From NCBI GenBank assembly GCA_000961695.1, contig LADW01000046.1, positions 1 through 64,000 on the forward strand: a DNA stretch of 64,000 bases, written 5' to 3'. The DNA comes from Hyphomonadaceae bacterium BRH_c29 (GTDB lineage: Bacteria; Pseudomonadota; Alphaproteobacteria; Caulobacterales; Hyphomonadaceae). Shown piece after piece: positions 8,081 to 16,335 of the stretch. Each line of letters begins with the position of its first letter. The first letter of the stretch is position 1. Both the position numbers and the translations under genes were made by a program. Below the pieces are notes generated by a model. It had not been told where the DNA came from and made no database searches. It worked only from the letters and a program-made list of their open reading frames with translations.

Positions 8081-9772
8081 ATGAGCGCGGGCGATTTTGA
8101 TGCCATCGTAGTCGGGTCTGGCGCAGGCGGGGCAACCGCAGCCTTGCGGCTGACGCAGGCTGGCCTGAAGGTGCTGATGCTGGAGGCTGGACGTCCTTAT
8201 GATCCAGTCACTGAGACACCAATGTTCAACCAGCATATCGATGCTCCGCTGGGCAACATTCCAACAGAAGACCGAAATCCCCGCTTTTACGATGCCATCA
8301 TTGGCGGCATAGATCTGGCCGATGAGCCATATACGAATGCGGAGGGTAGCCACGTCAAATGGCTCCGCACCCGAATGCTGGGCGGTCGCACAAATGCATG
8401 GTGGGCGTATGTACCGCGATACGGCCCTTATGATTTTCAGGGCGCCAGCCGCGATGGACATGGCGTAGACTGGCCGGTGTCCTATGACGACATCGCGCCG
8501 TCCTATGATGAAATCGAACGCCTGATGGGCGTATATGGGACAACCGACTCCTATGAGAACGAACCCTCCTCCCCCCCTGGCATTCTCCAGCCTCCCCCGC
8601 CTTTGCGAGCATACGAACTGTTTGCCAAAGCGGGGTTTGAGAACCTCGGCATCCCTGTCGCAACCACGCGAGCAGCGGTGCTCACACAACCCAAGGGAGA
8701 TCGGAATGCGTGCTTTTACGCTTCGCATTGCCGTCGCGGCTGCTCCATTGGCGCAAAGTTTCAGACAACAACATCATTTCTTCCCGAAGCGCTCAAAACC
8801 GGCAATCTGACCATCCAGACACATGCGCGCGTAGCCGAAGTCACACTCGGTCCCGACGGCCGCGCAGATGGTGTGCGTTATGTGGACACCCGCACCGGCA
8901 GCTTTGGAGTCGCCAAGGCGCGCTCAGTTGTGCTGGCCGCATCCAGCTATGAAACAGCTCGCCTGCTTCTGGCCAGCAAGAGCGATCAGTTCCCGAACGG
9001 ACTCGCCAATCGATCTGGTCAGGTTGGACGCAATATTGCCAACACGCTTAATTTTCAGATCAGGGCCTATTTCCCGGTGCTCGACGGACGTCCGCAATAC
9101 AATGAGGATGGCACGTCTCTTCCACACATGGTCGTTCCGTGGTTCGGTCATAAAGATCAGGCCGAAGGTAGGCTCGATTTCCCACGAGGGTACCATATAC
9201 AGGTCTTCGGCGACCGCGTCGGAGCACCGGGGATCAAGACCGGCCCGAACATCGCCTCGCGTGAATACGGCTATGGCCGCGAACTGAAATCCAGTGCGCG
9301 CCGCAGGTATGGTTCGTATATTGATTTTGAGATGTTCGGAGAAATGATCCCGAACGATGACACCTATATGGAACTTGATCCTGTGGTGGTCGACAAATGG
9401 GGACTGGCGGTCCCGAGATTCCATTGGCGCATTGGTGATACCGAACGTCACCTGATCCAACATGCCAAACATACCATGCTCGATGTCATTGAACGGCTCG
9501 GCGGCGTTTCCGCCCCAATTGAAGAAAAAGACGGTGAACTTGGTGAAGGGGCAACAGGTGTTCATGAAACCGGTGCGGCGCGCATGGGCTTCACTGGGGA
9601 AGATTCCGTCGTAAACGCCCACTCTCAGTCTTGGGATGTCGACAACCTTGTTCTGGCGGACGGCAGCGTGTTTGCTTCACATGCTCACAAAAATCCCACC
9701 TTGACGATCATGGCGCTGGCTTTGCGCGCAGCTGACGCGCTCGTCGTGCGACTGAAATCCAACCAGATCTGA
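8081..9772 (+). CDS. GMC-family FAD oxidoreductase (choline/glucose dehydrogenase-like)
   Basis: The 563-residue enzyme begins with the FAD-binding Rossmann motif VVGSGAGGATAALRL and the ribose-binding LMLEAGR. WLRTRMLGGRTNAWWAY is the second GMC signature, and the C-terminus has DGSVFASHAHKNPTLTIMALALRAA, which supplies the active-site His-Asn pair. GMC enzymes oxidise alcohol groups on sugars, polyols or side chains. There is no signal peptide; the downstream gene encodes a Tat-targeted gluconate 2-dehydrogenase subunit-3-like protein. In related sorbose/gluconate dehydrogenase complexes the large subunit is carried across with the Tat-bearing small subunit. The substrate is unknown; the setting suggests a sugar or glycan. 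Confidence 0.88.
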   Translation: MSAGDFDAIVVGSGAGGATAALRLTQAGLKVLMLEAGRPYDPVTETPMFNQHIDAPLGNIPTEDRNPRFYDAIIGGIDLADEPYTNAEGSHVKWLRTRMLGGRTNAWWAYVPRYGPYDFQGASRDGHGVDWPVSYDDIAPSYDEIERLMGVYGTTDSYENEPSSPPGILQPPPPLRAYELFAKAGFENLGIPVATTRAAVLTQPKGDRNACFYASHCRRGCSIGAKFQTTTSFLPEALKTGNLTIQTHARVAEVTLGPDGRADGVRYVDTRTGSFGVAKARSVVLAASSYETARLLLASKSDQFPNGLANRSGQVGRNIANTLNFQIRAYFPVLDGRPQYNEDGTSLPHMVVPWFGHKDQAEGRLDFPRGYHIQVFGDRVGAPGIKTGPNIASREYGYGRELKSSARRRYGSYIDFEMFGEMIPNDDTYMELDPVVVDKWGLAVPRFHWRIGDTERHLIQHAKHTMLDVIERLGGVSAPIEEKDGELGEGATGVHETGAARMGFTGEDSVVNAHSQSWDVDNLVLADGSVFASHAHKNPTLTIMALALRAADALVVRLKSNQI

Positions 9773-9792
9773 ACCTTGGGAAGAATCGTGAC

Positions 9793-10533
9793 ATGAATCC
9801 ACCATCCCGAAAGATCAGTCGACGGACCGCCTTGACCATTCTGGCCGCCACGGTGCCTGCAATTGGCACCAGCATCTGGGCCACGAATTATGCCAGTGTT
9901 TCTCCATACCAGATGAAAAGCTGGCCGAAGCCAACTGGTCCGGGATTCGGCATTGACCCGGACCTGTCCGCCCCAGCCCCCTGGCCCAACATACTCACGG
10001 AACAGCAACGCCGGACTCTGGCCGCCCTTGTGGATATCATTATCCCCCCAGATGAGGTTTCTCCCGGTGCCGCTGAAGCCGGTGTCGTTGATTTCATCGA
10101 CGAATATGTGAGCGCACCTTATGAGAGCCTGCGGTATCACAGCCTCTCCATTCTCAACGGGATCGACTGGATCAATACCGAGAGCCAACGCCGTTACGGG
10201 GCCGACTTTGCCGACACCACTGAGCGAAGAAGAGACGCACTCTTCAAGGACATACGTGGCAGCTATGTTCCTGAGGGAGAACCCACGACAAAACGTATTC
10301 TGTCGCTTGCAATCCCAAAACCGGAACGCCAGGCCGATACATTTCTCGACAGCGTTCATTATCTTACCATCACAGCCTTCTACATGACAGAAGCCGGCGT
10401 GAAGGACATCGACTACCGGGGCGACATCGCACAGGCGGGCCCCTACGAAGGCCCCACCGAGGAAGCGAAGGCACACTTGCGCGACACGCTCGATAAGCTC
10501 AACCTGCCATACCCGGATGAACTGAAAACCTGA
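9793..10533 (+). CDS. Gluconate 2-dehydrogenase subunit 3-like protein, Tat-exported
   Basis: The 246-residue protein opens with KISRRTALTILAATVPAI, a twin-arginine signal (S-R-R-T-A) followed by a hydrophobic stretch. The mature part includes LTEQQRRTLAALVDIIIPPDE and AGVVDFIDEYV, typical of the small subunit of membrane-bound gluconate/sorbose dehydrogenases. It starts 20 bp after the GMC gene, so the two are likely co-transcribed and act as a complex in the periplasm. The cytochrome c subunit usually found with this pair is absent from the window, so the electron acceptor is unclear. Confidence 0.85.
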   Translation: MNPPSRKISRRTALTILAATVPAIGTSIWATNYASVSPYQMKSWPKPTGPGFGIDPDLSAPAPWPNILTEQQRRTLAALVDIIIPPDEVSPGAAEAGVVDFIDEYVSAPYESLRYHSLSILNGIDWINTESQRRYGADFADTTERRRDALFKDIRGSYVPEGEPTTKRILSLAIPKPERQADTFLDSVHYLTITAFYMTEAGVKDIDYRGDIAQAGPYEGPTEEAKAHLRDTLDKLNLPYPDELKT

Positions 10534-10620
10534 CGGAAACCCTTCACGCAGTCTGCGGAAAATGCAGACCTGATTGGAATGGATTTTGCAAGAGGCGTAA
10601 CGTCAAGAGGAGGGGGTTTT

Positions 10621-12258
10621 ATGTCAGACAGGCTTCTAGGCCGCTCGCACTGGATCTGGTTCTCCGGCATCCTCGTTGCTGCACTTGTCCTGCGACTATT
10701 TCAAATAGGCACCGAACCGCTATGGATCGACGAGCTGCGCACCTGGTGGTTTGCTGACAAGTCGTGGGACACGATCTGGCGGGAATATCCGACACTGGAA
10801 GTGCACCCCCCCCTGTATTTCGCCTTGATGAAGATTTGGACGGACCTTTTCGGAGACTCCGAAGCCACGATGCGCCTGCCGGCAATGTTCTTTGATCTTG
10901 GCGCCCTCTTTTTTGTCTATCTGACGGCCCGAGAAGTCGCCGAGAAAGAGAAGCCCTGGGCAGCATTGGCCGCTGCGGCTCTCTTCGCTGCCGCGACGCA
11001 ACAGGTCGCCTATAGCCAGGAAGTACGCTTTTACGCCGCTTTCACTTTCGCGTATTCTCTCGTCGTCTTTGGAACTGTCTGGTTCCTCAAACGCCCCCAG
11101 GATATCGAGCGTCCGGTCTGGACGAGTTTTGCTCAACGGCGCGCCATCGGGGCCTATGTGTCGCTCGCAGTCGGCGCCGCCCTTCTGATGTGGTTCCATA
11201 ATCTTGGCGTCCTGTACAATCTTGCCCTGGCAGTCGTGCTGGTCCTCTGGTGGGCGGTGCGACTGCGCTTCTCGACACCAGCACTGATCAATCTGTTGAT
11301 TGTCGGCGCCGTCGCCATCCTATTCTACACCCCCAACCTTTCGAACTTCATCACCCAGATGACGAACACCAATTCCGGCGGATACTGGATTGAGGCGCCA
11401 TCTGCCGAGCGGCTTCTGGAACTTTTCTCCTTTACCTACGGTTTCGAACGTCCCTACTCGAACAAGCTGGACTTCGGACTGACCGCCCTCATGGTCTCTG
11501 CTGGCGGTCTCGGACTCTGGTTCATCTGGCAATCCGGTAACCGGTGGCTCGCCGCTGCAGTCGCAATCTTTACGGCCTTTCCTTTTCTGGCCGCGACACT
11601 GATCACCTACTCTCTGCAGCCTGTCCTTCTCGACCGAACGTTATTACCGATGTTTGCCCCTTGGTCGGTGCTAGTCGGCGCCGTGCTTCTGAGCCGCATT
11701 CGCTGGCGCGCAGGCGTCGTCCTGTTCGGCGTCCTGCTCACCGCCAGCCTGCTCTACACGTTCGACTATTACAGCCGCGACACCAAGGAGCCCTGGCGCC
11801 AGGTGGTGCGTTATGTCGAGGCGAACGCAAAGCCGGACGAACCCGTATTCCTGGTCAACAATATCGTTCAGATTGCATTTGACTATTATCTCCGAGATGG
11901 GACCAATGAGTTGGACATTCGTCCTCTGCCCGAGGCCTTTCCGGCAAATGCTGACGCCTACGAGTACCCAATTGGTGGACGCTCAGAACCGATGCTGACG
12001 GATGCGATGGCATTGGAAGCCTGGAAAAGCGCGACAGCTGCACCCTCAGCATGGCTCGTGGCTCGTGGCTCTTTCCGCTTCGAAGAGACGCCAGACTTCG
12101 TCGAAAACTGGTTTGCCACCCATTCAGATTGTAAGATGTATGCCTACCCAGATCACCTGAACATTGCGATCTACAAGTACGATGAACCTTCTGCAGAAAC
12201 CAAGCACGATGTTCCGCAGTGCGGCTTCGACAAGGATGTGAAATTCCTTACACGCTGA
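10621..12258 (+). CDS. GT39-like glycosyltransferase (polyprenyl-phosphate-sugar dependent)
   Basis: This is a 545-residue membrane protein with about ten to twelve hydrophobic segments and a soluble C-terminal tail. Near the N-terminus LWIDELRTWWF and LEVHPPLYFALMKIW match the catalytic Asp-Glu and HPP loops of GT39/ArnT-type enzymes, which use polyprenyl-phosphate sugars on the periplasmic side. The start is ATG at 10621, chosen because AGGAGG lies seven bases upstream (10608-10613); an earlier ATG at 10579 has no such site. The stop overlaps a possible ATG for the next gene. It is a candidate user of the lipid-linked sugar made by the UbiA-type protein at 16336. Confidence 0.82.
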   Translation: MSDRLLGRSHWIWFSGILVAALVLRLFQIGTEPLWIDELRTWWFADKSWDTIWREYPTLEVHPPLYFALMKIWTDLFGDSEATMRLPAMFFDLGALFFVYLTAREVAEKEKPWAALAAAALFAAATQQVAYSQEVRFYAAFTFAYSLVVFGTVWFLKRPQDIERPVWTSFAQRRAIGAYVSLAVGAALLMWFHNLGVLYNLALAVVLVLWWAVRLRFSTPALINLLIVGAVAILFYTPNLSNFITQMTNTNSGGYWIEAPSAERLLELFSFTYGFERPYSNKLDFGLTALMVSAGGLGLWFIWQSGNRWLAAAVAIFTAFPFLAATLITYSLQPVLLDRTLLPMFAPWSVLVGAVLLSRIRWRAGVVLFGVLLTASLLYTFDYYSRDTKEPWRQVVRYVEANAKPDEPVFLVNNIVQIAFDYYLRDGTNELDIRPLPEAFPANADAYEYPIGGRSEPMLTDAMALEAWKSATAAPSAWLVARGSFRFEETPDFVENWFATHSDCKMYAYPDHLNIAIYKYDEPSAETKHDVPQCGFDKDVKFLTR

Positions 12259-12344
12259 TGACCTACGCGCTTCCCCCTTCTGATCCGGCAGTCCTGGCAA
12301 CAGGGAATAGCCCTATCCGCCCAAGCACGGGAGCTCACAGACCC

Positions 12345-13535
12345 ATGCGCATAGGATTTCGGATAGGACAGTTCCCAAACATTTCGGAAACGTTCGTACT
12401 TTCCCAAATCCTGGCACTGATTTCTTCGGGGCACCATGTCGAGATCCTCGCCGATAACCGACCTGTGAAATCAGCAGCTAGCGAGCTGCATCAGGGGCTA
12501 GCCAAAGCCACCTATATCCAACCGACCTCCGGCTGGATGAACAGGACTTACTCCCACCTCCCCTGGCGAATGAGACAGCAACGAGTTCGGGCAGCAGAAC
12601 GAAAGCTTGTGCGATCAATGGACGTGATCATCTGTAATTTCGGATGGTTTGGTGCGCAGGTTGCGCGACACTGTGAAGACATACGCGATGGTGCGCGTAT
12701 CCTTACCATCTTTCACGGAGACGATATGAGCCGCGTCTTCCGTGATGGTGGCGATGCCATCTATGACCACCTTTTTGAACATGGCGATGTGTTTTTGCCG
12801 ATCAGCGACCTGTGGCGCAAAAGACTTCTGGACCTAGGCGCAGCAGCGGACCGGATCGCGATCCTGCGAATGGGCATTGACGCGACCTCCATTCCATTCA
12901 AACCCCGTTCGCCCTCAAAAGATCAGCCATACAGATTTATATCCGTGTGCAGACTTGTAGAGAAGAAGGGAACCGAGTTCACCTTGCGCGCTCTGGCGCT
13001 TCTCCGCAAGAATCGTCCTGATTTGCTATGGCACCTGGACATTATTGGTGATGGCCCGCTCCGAAACTCTCTCGAAACGTTGAGCGGCGAACTGGGCATT
13101 GACGAGTCCGTTCGTTTTCACGGGGAACTCCCGAATGAGGTCGTACTGGAAAACCTGCAGGGGGCAGACTGCTTCGTCTTGCCGAGCGTAGTAGCAAAAG
13201 ATGGCGACATGGAAGGCATACCTGTCGCCTTGATGGAGGCCATGGCCTCAGGGCTTCCGGTCATCTCAAGCACCCATAGCGGCATCCCTGAACTTATCGA
13301 ACATGAAGTAAATGGCCTTCTGGCGCCCGAACGCGACGAACAGGCCTTATCTCAGCTTCTCGCCAGAATGATCGAGGACGAGGAGGGACGGCAAGCCTGG
13401 ACGAACGCAGCCCGCAAGACTGTGGAAGCCCGATTTGACCTTGGACAACTGAACACGCGGCTTGAGAAAATTTGCCGTGCAGCAACTGCTGGCAATATAG
13501 CGCTGGCTCAGTTTATCGCATCAGAAACCGCATGA
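12345..13535 (+). CDS. GT4-family glycosyltransferase (WcaL-like)
   Basis: The protein has two Rossmann-like halves. MRIGFRIGQFPNISETFVLSQI opens the acceptor domain, as in colanic-acid-type WcaL enzymes, and the donor domain carries SVCRLVEKKGTEF, PSVVAKDGDMEGIPVALMEAMA and GLPVISSTHSGIPE. The start at 12345 (396 residues) is preferred because the family motif begins there; an ATG at 12258 overlapping the previous stop would add 29 residues and allow translational coupling. It probably extends a lipid-linked oligosaccharide in the cytoplasm. The next gene overlaps its stop codon by four bases. Confidence 0.85.
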   Translation: MRIGFRIGQFPNISETFVLSQILALISSGHHVEILADNRPVKSAASELHQGLAKATYIQPTSGWMNRTYSHLPWRMRQQRVRAAERKLVRSMDVIICNFGWFGAQVARHCEDIRDGARILTIFHGDDMSRVFRDGGDAIYDHLFEHGDVFLPISDLWRKRLLDLGAAADRIAILRMGIDATSIPFKPRSPSKDQPYRFISVCRLVEKKGTEFTLRALALLRKNRPDLLWHLDIIGDGPLRNSLETLSGELGIDESVRFHGELPNEVVLENLQGADCFVLPSVVAKDGDMEGIPVALMEAMASGLPVISSTHSGIPELIEHEVNGLLAPERDEQALSQLLARMIEDEEGRQAWTNAARKTVEARFDLGQLNTRLEKICRAATAGNIALAQFIASETA

Positions 13536-14659
13536 GCAATACATCCGCTATTATCCCGACTTACAATCGCGCCGTCCTATTGAAGGAAACAATCGAAAGC
13601 GTGCTGGCGCAAAGCCTCGCCCCGGCAGAAATCCTGATTGTGGACGATGGTTCCGATGATAATACAACCGACATAGTCGCCAGCTTTGGCGAGCAAGTCA
13701 CCTTCATCCAGAAGCCCGAAAACAAGGGCAAGGCAGATTCCCTCAACAAGGCTATAGACCGGGCAACGGGCGAATATGTATGGATCGTCGACGATGACGA
13801 CCTGGTCGAGCCGGAAGCCCTTGCCAAGCTGACGTCATTACTCGAACAATCTCCGGAAGCCGGATTCTCCTACGGACGCCACGACCGGTTCAGCATTGCG
13901 GCTGACGGCACACGCTTGCACTCAGATACCGGGTATTGGCGCAATTGTACGTCAGAAGATTTCCTGACAGCGACCTTGGAAGACTTCTTTGTTCACCAGC
14001 CAGGCATGCTCGTACGCCGCTCACTTTATGGCGAAGTCGGCCCTTTTGATACACAACTCATGCGCTCCCAAGATTATGACATGCTGATCCGCCTGGCCAG
14101 GGCGGCCCCTTGCGTATCGACGGAGGAAGTGATTTTCCACCAACGCCAGCATGAGGGAGACCGCGGTCAAGGCAGCGCCCGCTTCTCTTCTGCGGAACGC
14201 GATGAAAAGTGGATCGCATATGATCAGAAGATCTTCAGCCGACTGCAGGAAAGCCTCACCCTGTCGGAGTACCTTCCCAGAGGGACTGAGGTAACGGATG
14301 ATGCGACGCGTCGCCTCGCATTGATTCAGCGGGGGACGGTGTTCGGACGCAAGAAGCTGTGGGCACAAGCCATTTCTGACTTTACAGCCGCCGCCGGACT
14401 TGGCGGCAGCAATCTCAATACCTCTGAAACAGGTATCTTACGACGGGCGTTCGGATCCAAATATGGGTGTCCGGAAATCATCAGAGACCGCTCTTTGGCC
14501 CTCTCCCTGCGAAAAATCGGTCAATGCCGGCCCGCCGGAAAACCGATCCTGAAAGCACTGGCCCGCGGATTACTCTGGCAAATCCGCAGAGCCGTGGAAT
14601 CAGGTGATCTTCAGACCGCCGCCACACTTGCGCACCGGGCGCTGTATCTCTTGATCTGA
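13532..14659 (+). CDS. Family 2 glycosyltransferase
   Basis: The 375-residue GT-A protein starts at the ATG at 13532, overlapping the preceding stop (ATGA). SAIIPTYNRAVLLKETIESVL is the GT2 entry motif, ILIVDDGSDDNT binds the nucleotide, and WIVDDDDLVEPEAL contains the DxD-like metal site. The C-terminal ~150 residues have no recognised domain and lack membrane segments. Coupling to the GT4 gene suggests consecutive steps in one glycan. Donor sugar is unknown. Confidence 0.87.
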   Translation: MSNTSAIIPTYNRAVLLKETIESVLAQSLAPAEILIVDDGSDDNTTDIVASFGEQVTFIQKPENKGKADSLNKAIDRATGEYVWIVDDDDLVEPEALAKLTSLLEQSPEAGFSYGRHDRFSIAADGTRLHSDTGYWRNCTSEDFLTATLEDFFVHQPGMLVRRSLYGEVGPFDTQLMRSQDYDMLIRLARAAPCVSTEEVIFHQRQHEGDRGQGSARFSSAERDEKWIAYDQKIFSRLQESLTLSEYLPRGTEVTDDATRRLALIQRGTVFGRKKLWAQAISDFTAAAGLGGSNLNTSETGILRRAFGSKYGCPEIIRDRSLALSLRKIGQCRPAGKPILKALARGLLWQIRRAVESGDLQTAATLAHRALYLLI

Positions 14660-14665
14660 TGCAGG

Positions 14666-15631
14666 CTACGTTGCTTTTGCAAAAGCCTCATACGCTGCAA
14701 TCATCATATCCACGTCTTCACGCATCGGTGACCAGCCCAGGGCGTCCCGCGTGCTTGTCGTGTCGAGCAGGATGTCCATGTCCGCAATGCCGAATTGTTC
14801 TGGATAAAGTAGCGTCAGGCCGAGCTTGTCCAGGGTGGCCAGAACCGGCTTCAGCAGAAAGGCGGGCACAGGAATCAGGAAAGACCGTGACCCGGCATGG
14901 CGGATGATACCGCGAAGCAATTCCTTTGTGGTCGGAGGCGACTCTGAGCCGAGATTGAATGGCCCCGGCGGGCAGCCCGCCTGCGCGGCCAGTAGAGCCG
15001 CGTTCGCACAGTCTTCCACGCCCACCATCTGATAGCGATTACCACCCGAACCGATCATGGGGACCGGCAACCCCAACTTGATGAGGCTAAACAGCTTTCC
15101 GAGAATTCCAAGACGTCCAGGACCCGTGATCAGGCGTGGCCTGAATATTGTGGCACTGATCCCGTCTGCACTATGCAGGATTGCCTCGGCTTCCATTTTG
15201 CTGCGGCCATAAGGGCCGAGCGGATTCTGAGGATGGTCTGGCGTGACGGGCAGTTTGCTCGGAATTCCGTAAGTCATGTCGGTGGAGAAAAAGACGAGCT
15301 TACCGGCCCCGCCCTTTTGCATGGCTTCAACAACCTTGCGCGTACCTTCAACATTCACCGCCCGGAACCAGTCATCTCTGCCACGGGACGGAACGGCGTC
15401 CGCAAACTGTCTCGCCGCGAGATGATAGACCACATCATCCTGTCCGAGCATCAACTTGGCCAGATCAGCCGGCTTCGTGACGTCACCTTCGATAAATTCG
15501 GCATAGTTCGAGACAGACGGGTCCACGGGCCGGCGCAAATCGAATATGACCACCTTCTCGCCGCGCTCCATGAGCGCGCGGGAAAGAAACAGACCCGTAA
15601 AGCCGCTTCCACCAGTTATGACATGCCGCAT
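14666..15631 (-). CDS. Extended SDR, NAD(P)-dependent epimerase/dehydratase
   Basis: The 321-residue enzyme has the nucleotide-binding motif HVITGGSGFTGLFLSRAL and a YGRSK active-site motif (Tyr-x-x-x-Lys, about residues 145-149) with STDMTYG supplying the Ser/Thr. These mark extended short-chain dehydrogenases acting on nucleotide sugars or related substrates. It ends seven bases from the convergent GT2 gene. It is preceded on the same strand by a small SMR-type transporter with a two-base gap, so the two form an operon. A role in epimerising the sugar carried by a polyprenyl phosphate is an inference from this pairing. Confidence 0.83.
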   Translation of the reverse strand: MRHVITGGSGFTGLFLSRALMERGEKVVIFDLRRPVDPSVSNYAEFIEGDVTKPADLAKLMLGQDDVVYHLAARQFADAVPSRGRDDWFRAVNVEGTRKVVEAMQKGGAGKLVFFSTDMTYGIPSKLPVTPDHPQNPLGPYGRSKMEAEAILHSADGISATIFRPRLITGPGRLGILGKLFSLIKLGLPVPMIGSGGNRYQMVGVEDCANAALLAAQAGCPPGPFNLGSESPPTTKELLRGIIRHAGSRSFLIPVPAFLLKPVLATLDKLGLTLLYPEQFGIADMDILLDTTSTRDALGWSPMREDVDMMIAAYEAFAKAT

Positions 15632-15633
15632 GT

Positions 15634-16008
15634 TCAGGCACTCCGGGAAATGAAGATGATACCCAGGCAGACGAACAAAATACCAATGATGCGCATGGTG
15701 TTCACATCCTCACCCATGAAGAAATAGCCGATCACGGCAGTGAAGATGTAGCCGATGGACAGCAGTGGATAAGCAAGGCTCACTTCCAATTTTCCGAGGA
15801 CCAGCATCCAGACACCGATACTCACGGCGTAACAGCTCATGCCAGCGATGAACCAGGGGTTCAACGCAAGTGAGATCCCGAGCGAAGGAAGCCCTGAAAT
15901 ACTTCCCGGTAGAGGGCCGATGGACAGCATGGTTTTACGCAGCGCAATCTGGGCGGAAGCGTTCAGCATGACGCTTCCAACGGCCATGGCCAAAACAATA
16001 GGGTTCAT
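15634..16008 (-). CDS. Small EamA/SMR-type membrane protein (ArnE/ArnF-like)
   Basis: From the ATG at 16008 the protein has 124 residues and four hydrophobic helices, the size and layout of small multidrug resistance proteins and of ArnE/ArnF flippase subunits. LEVSLAYPLLSIGYIFTAVIGYFFMGE is the conserved SMR/EamA C-terminal pattern, with the in-membrane Glu. A longer frame back to 16059 adds 17 polar residues that do not look like a membrane protein start. In a glycan cluster, a flippase for a polyprenyl-phosphate sugar is more likely than drug efflux. Confidence 0.8.
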   Translation of the reverse strand: MNPIVLAMAVGSVMLNASAQIALRKTMLSIGPLPGSISGLPSLGISLALNPWFIAGMSCYAVSIGVWMLVLGKLEVSLAYPLLSIGYIFTAVIGYFFMGEDVNTMRIIGILFVCLGIIFISRSA

Positions 16009-16335
16009 TCTTGGTGTCCCGTCGTCGATGTATGGAATTCTACTGTGCGTTTCCTGCAATAGCGGTGCCGCTTGACAGATGCGACACCAATATTTGCCAA
16101 CTCATATGATTTTCATAGGTCATATCGCTCCCCTCCCCTATTTTCGGCAGATAATGCTGGCCGTGCGCCATCGATCTGGTCATCTTGCGTTTGGTAACGC
16201 CCTTGCAATACAGGACAGCCGTAACAAGGGCCGGACCTCGAAGTCACTTCGGGACAGGCAAGCGGCTACTATTTATGATGGCACGGCTCTTGCTGAAACA
16301 GCAGGAATCATACGGAAATAGGAAAGTGGCAACTT
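16009..16335. other. Divergent intergenic region between SMR and HAD-UbiA genes
   Basis: The 327-bp stretch separates the leftward SDR-SMR operon from the rightward HAD-UbiA gene and must hold promoters for both. Open frames within it have no family features. No clear operator or hairpin was seen. AGGAAAG at about 16320 is a usable ribosome binding site for the gene at 16336. Confidence 0.5.

Noticed and set aside
14685-14698. GCTTTTGCAAAAGC palindrome near the end of the SDR gene
   Set aside because: It lies in coding sequence close to the SDR stop with no T run; too weak as a terminator.
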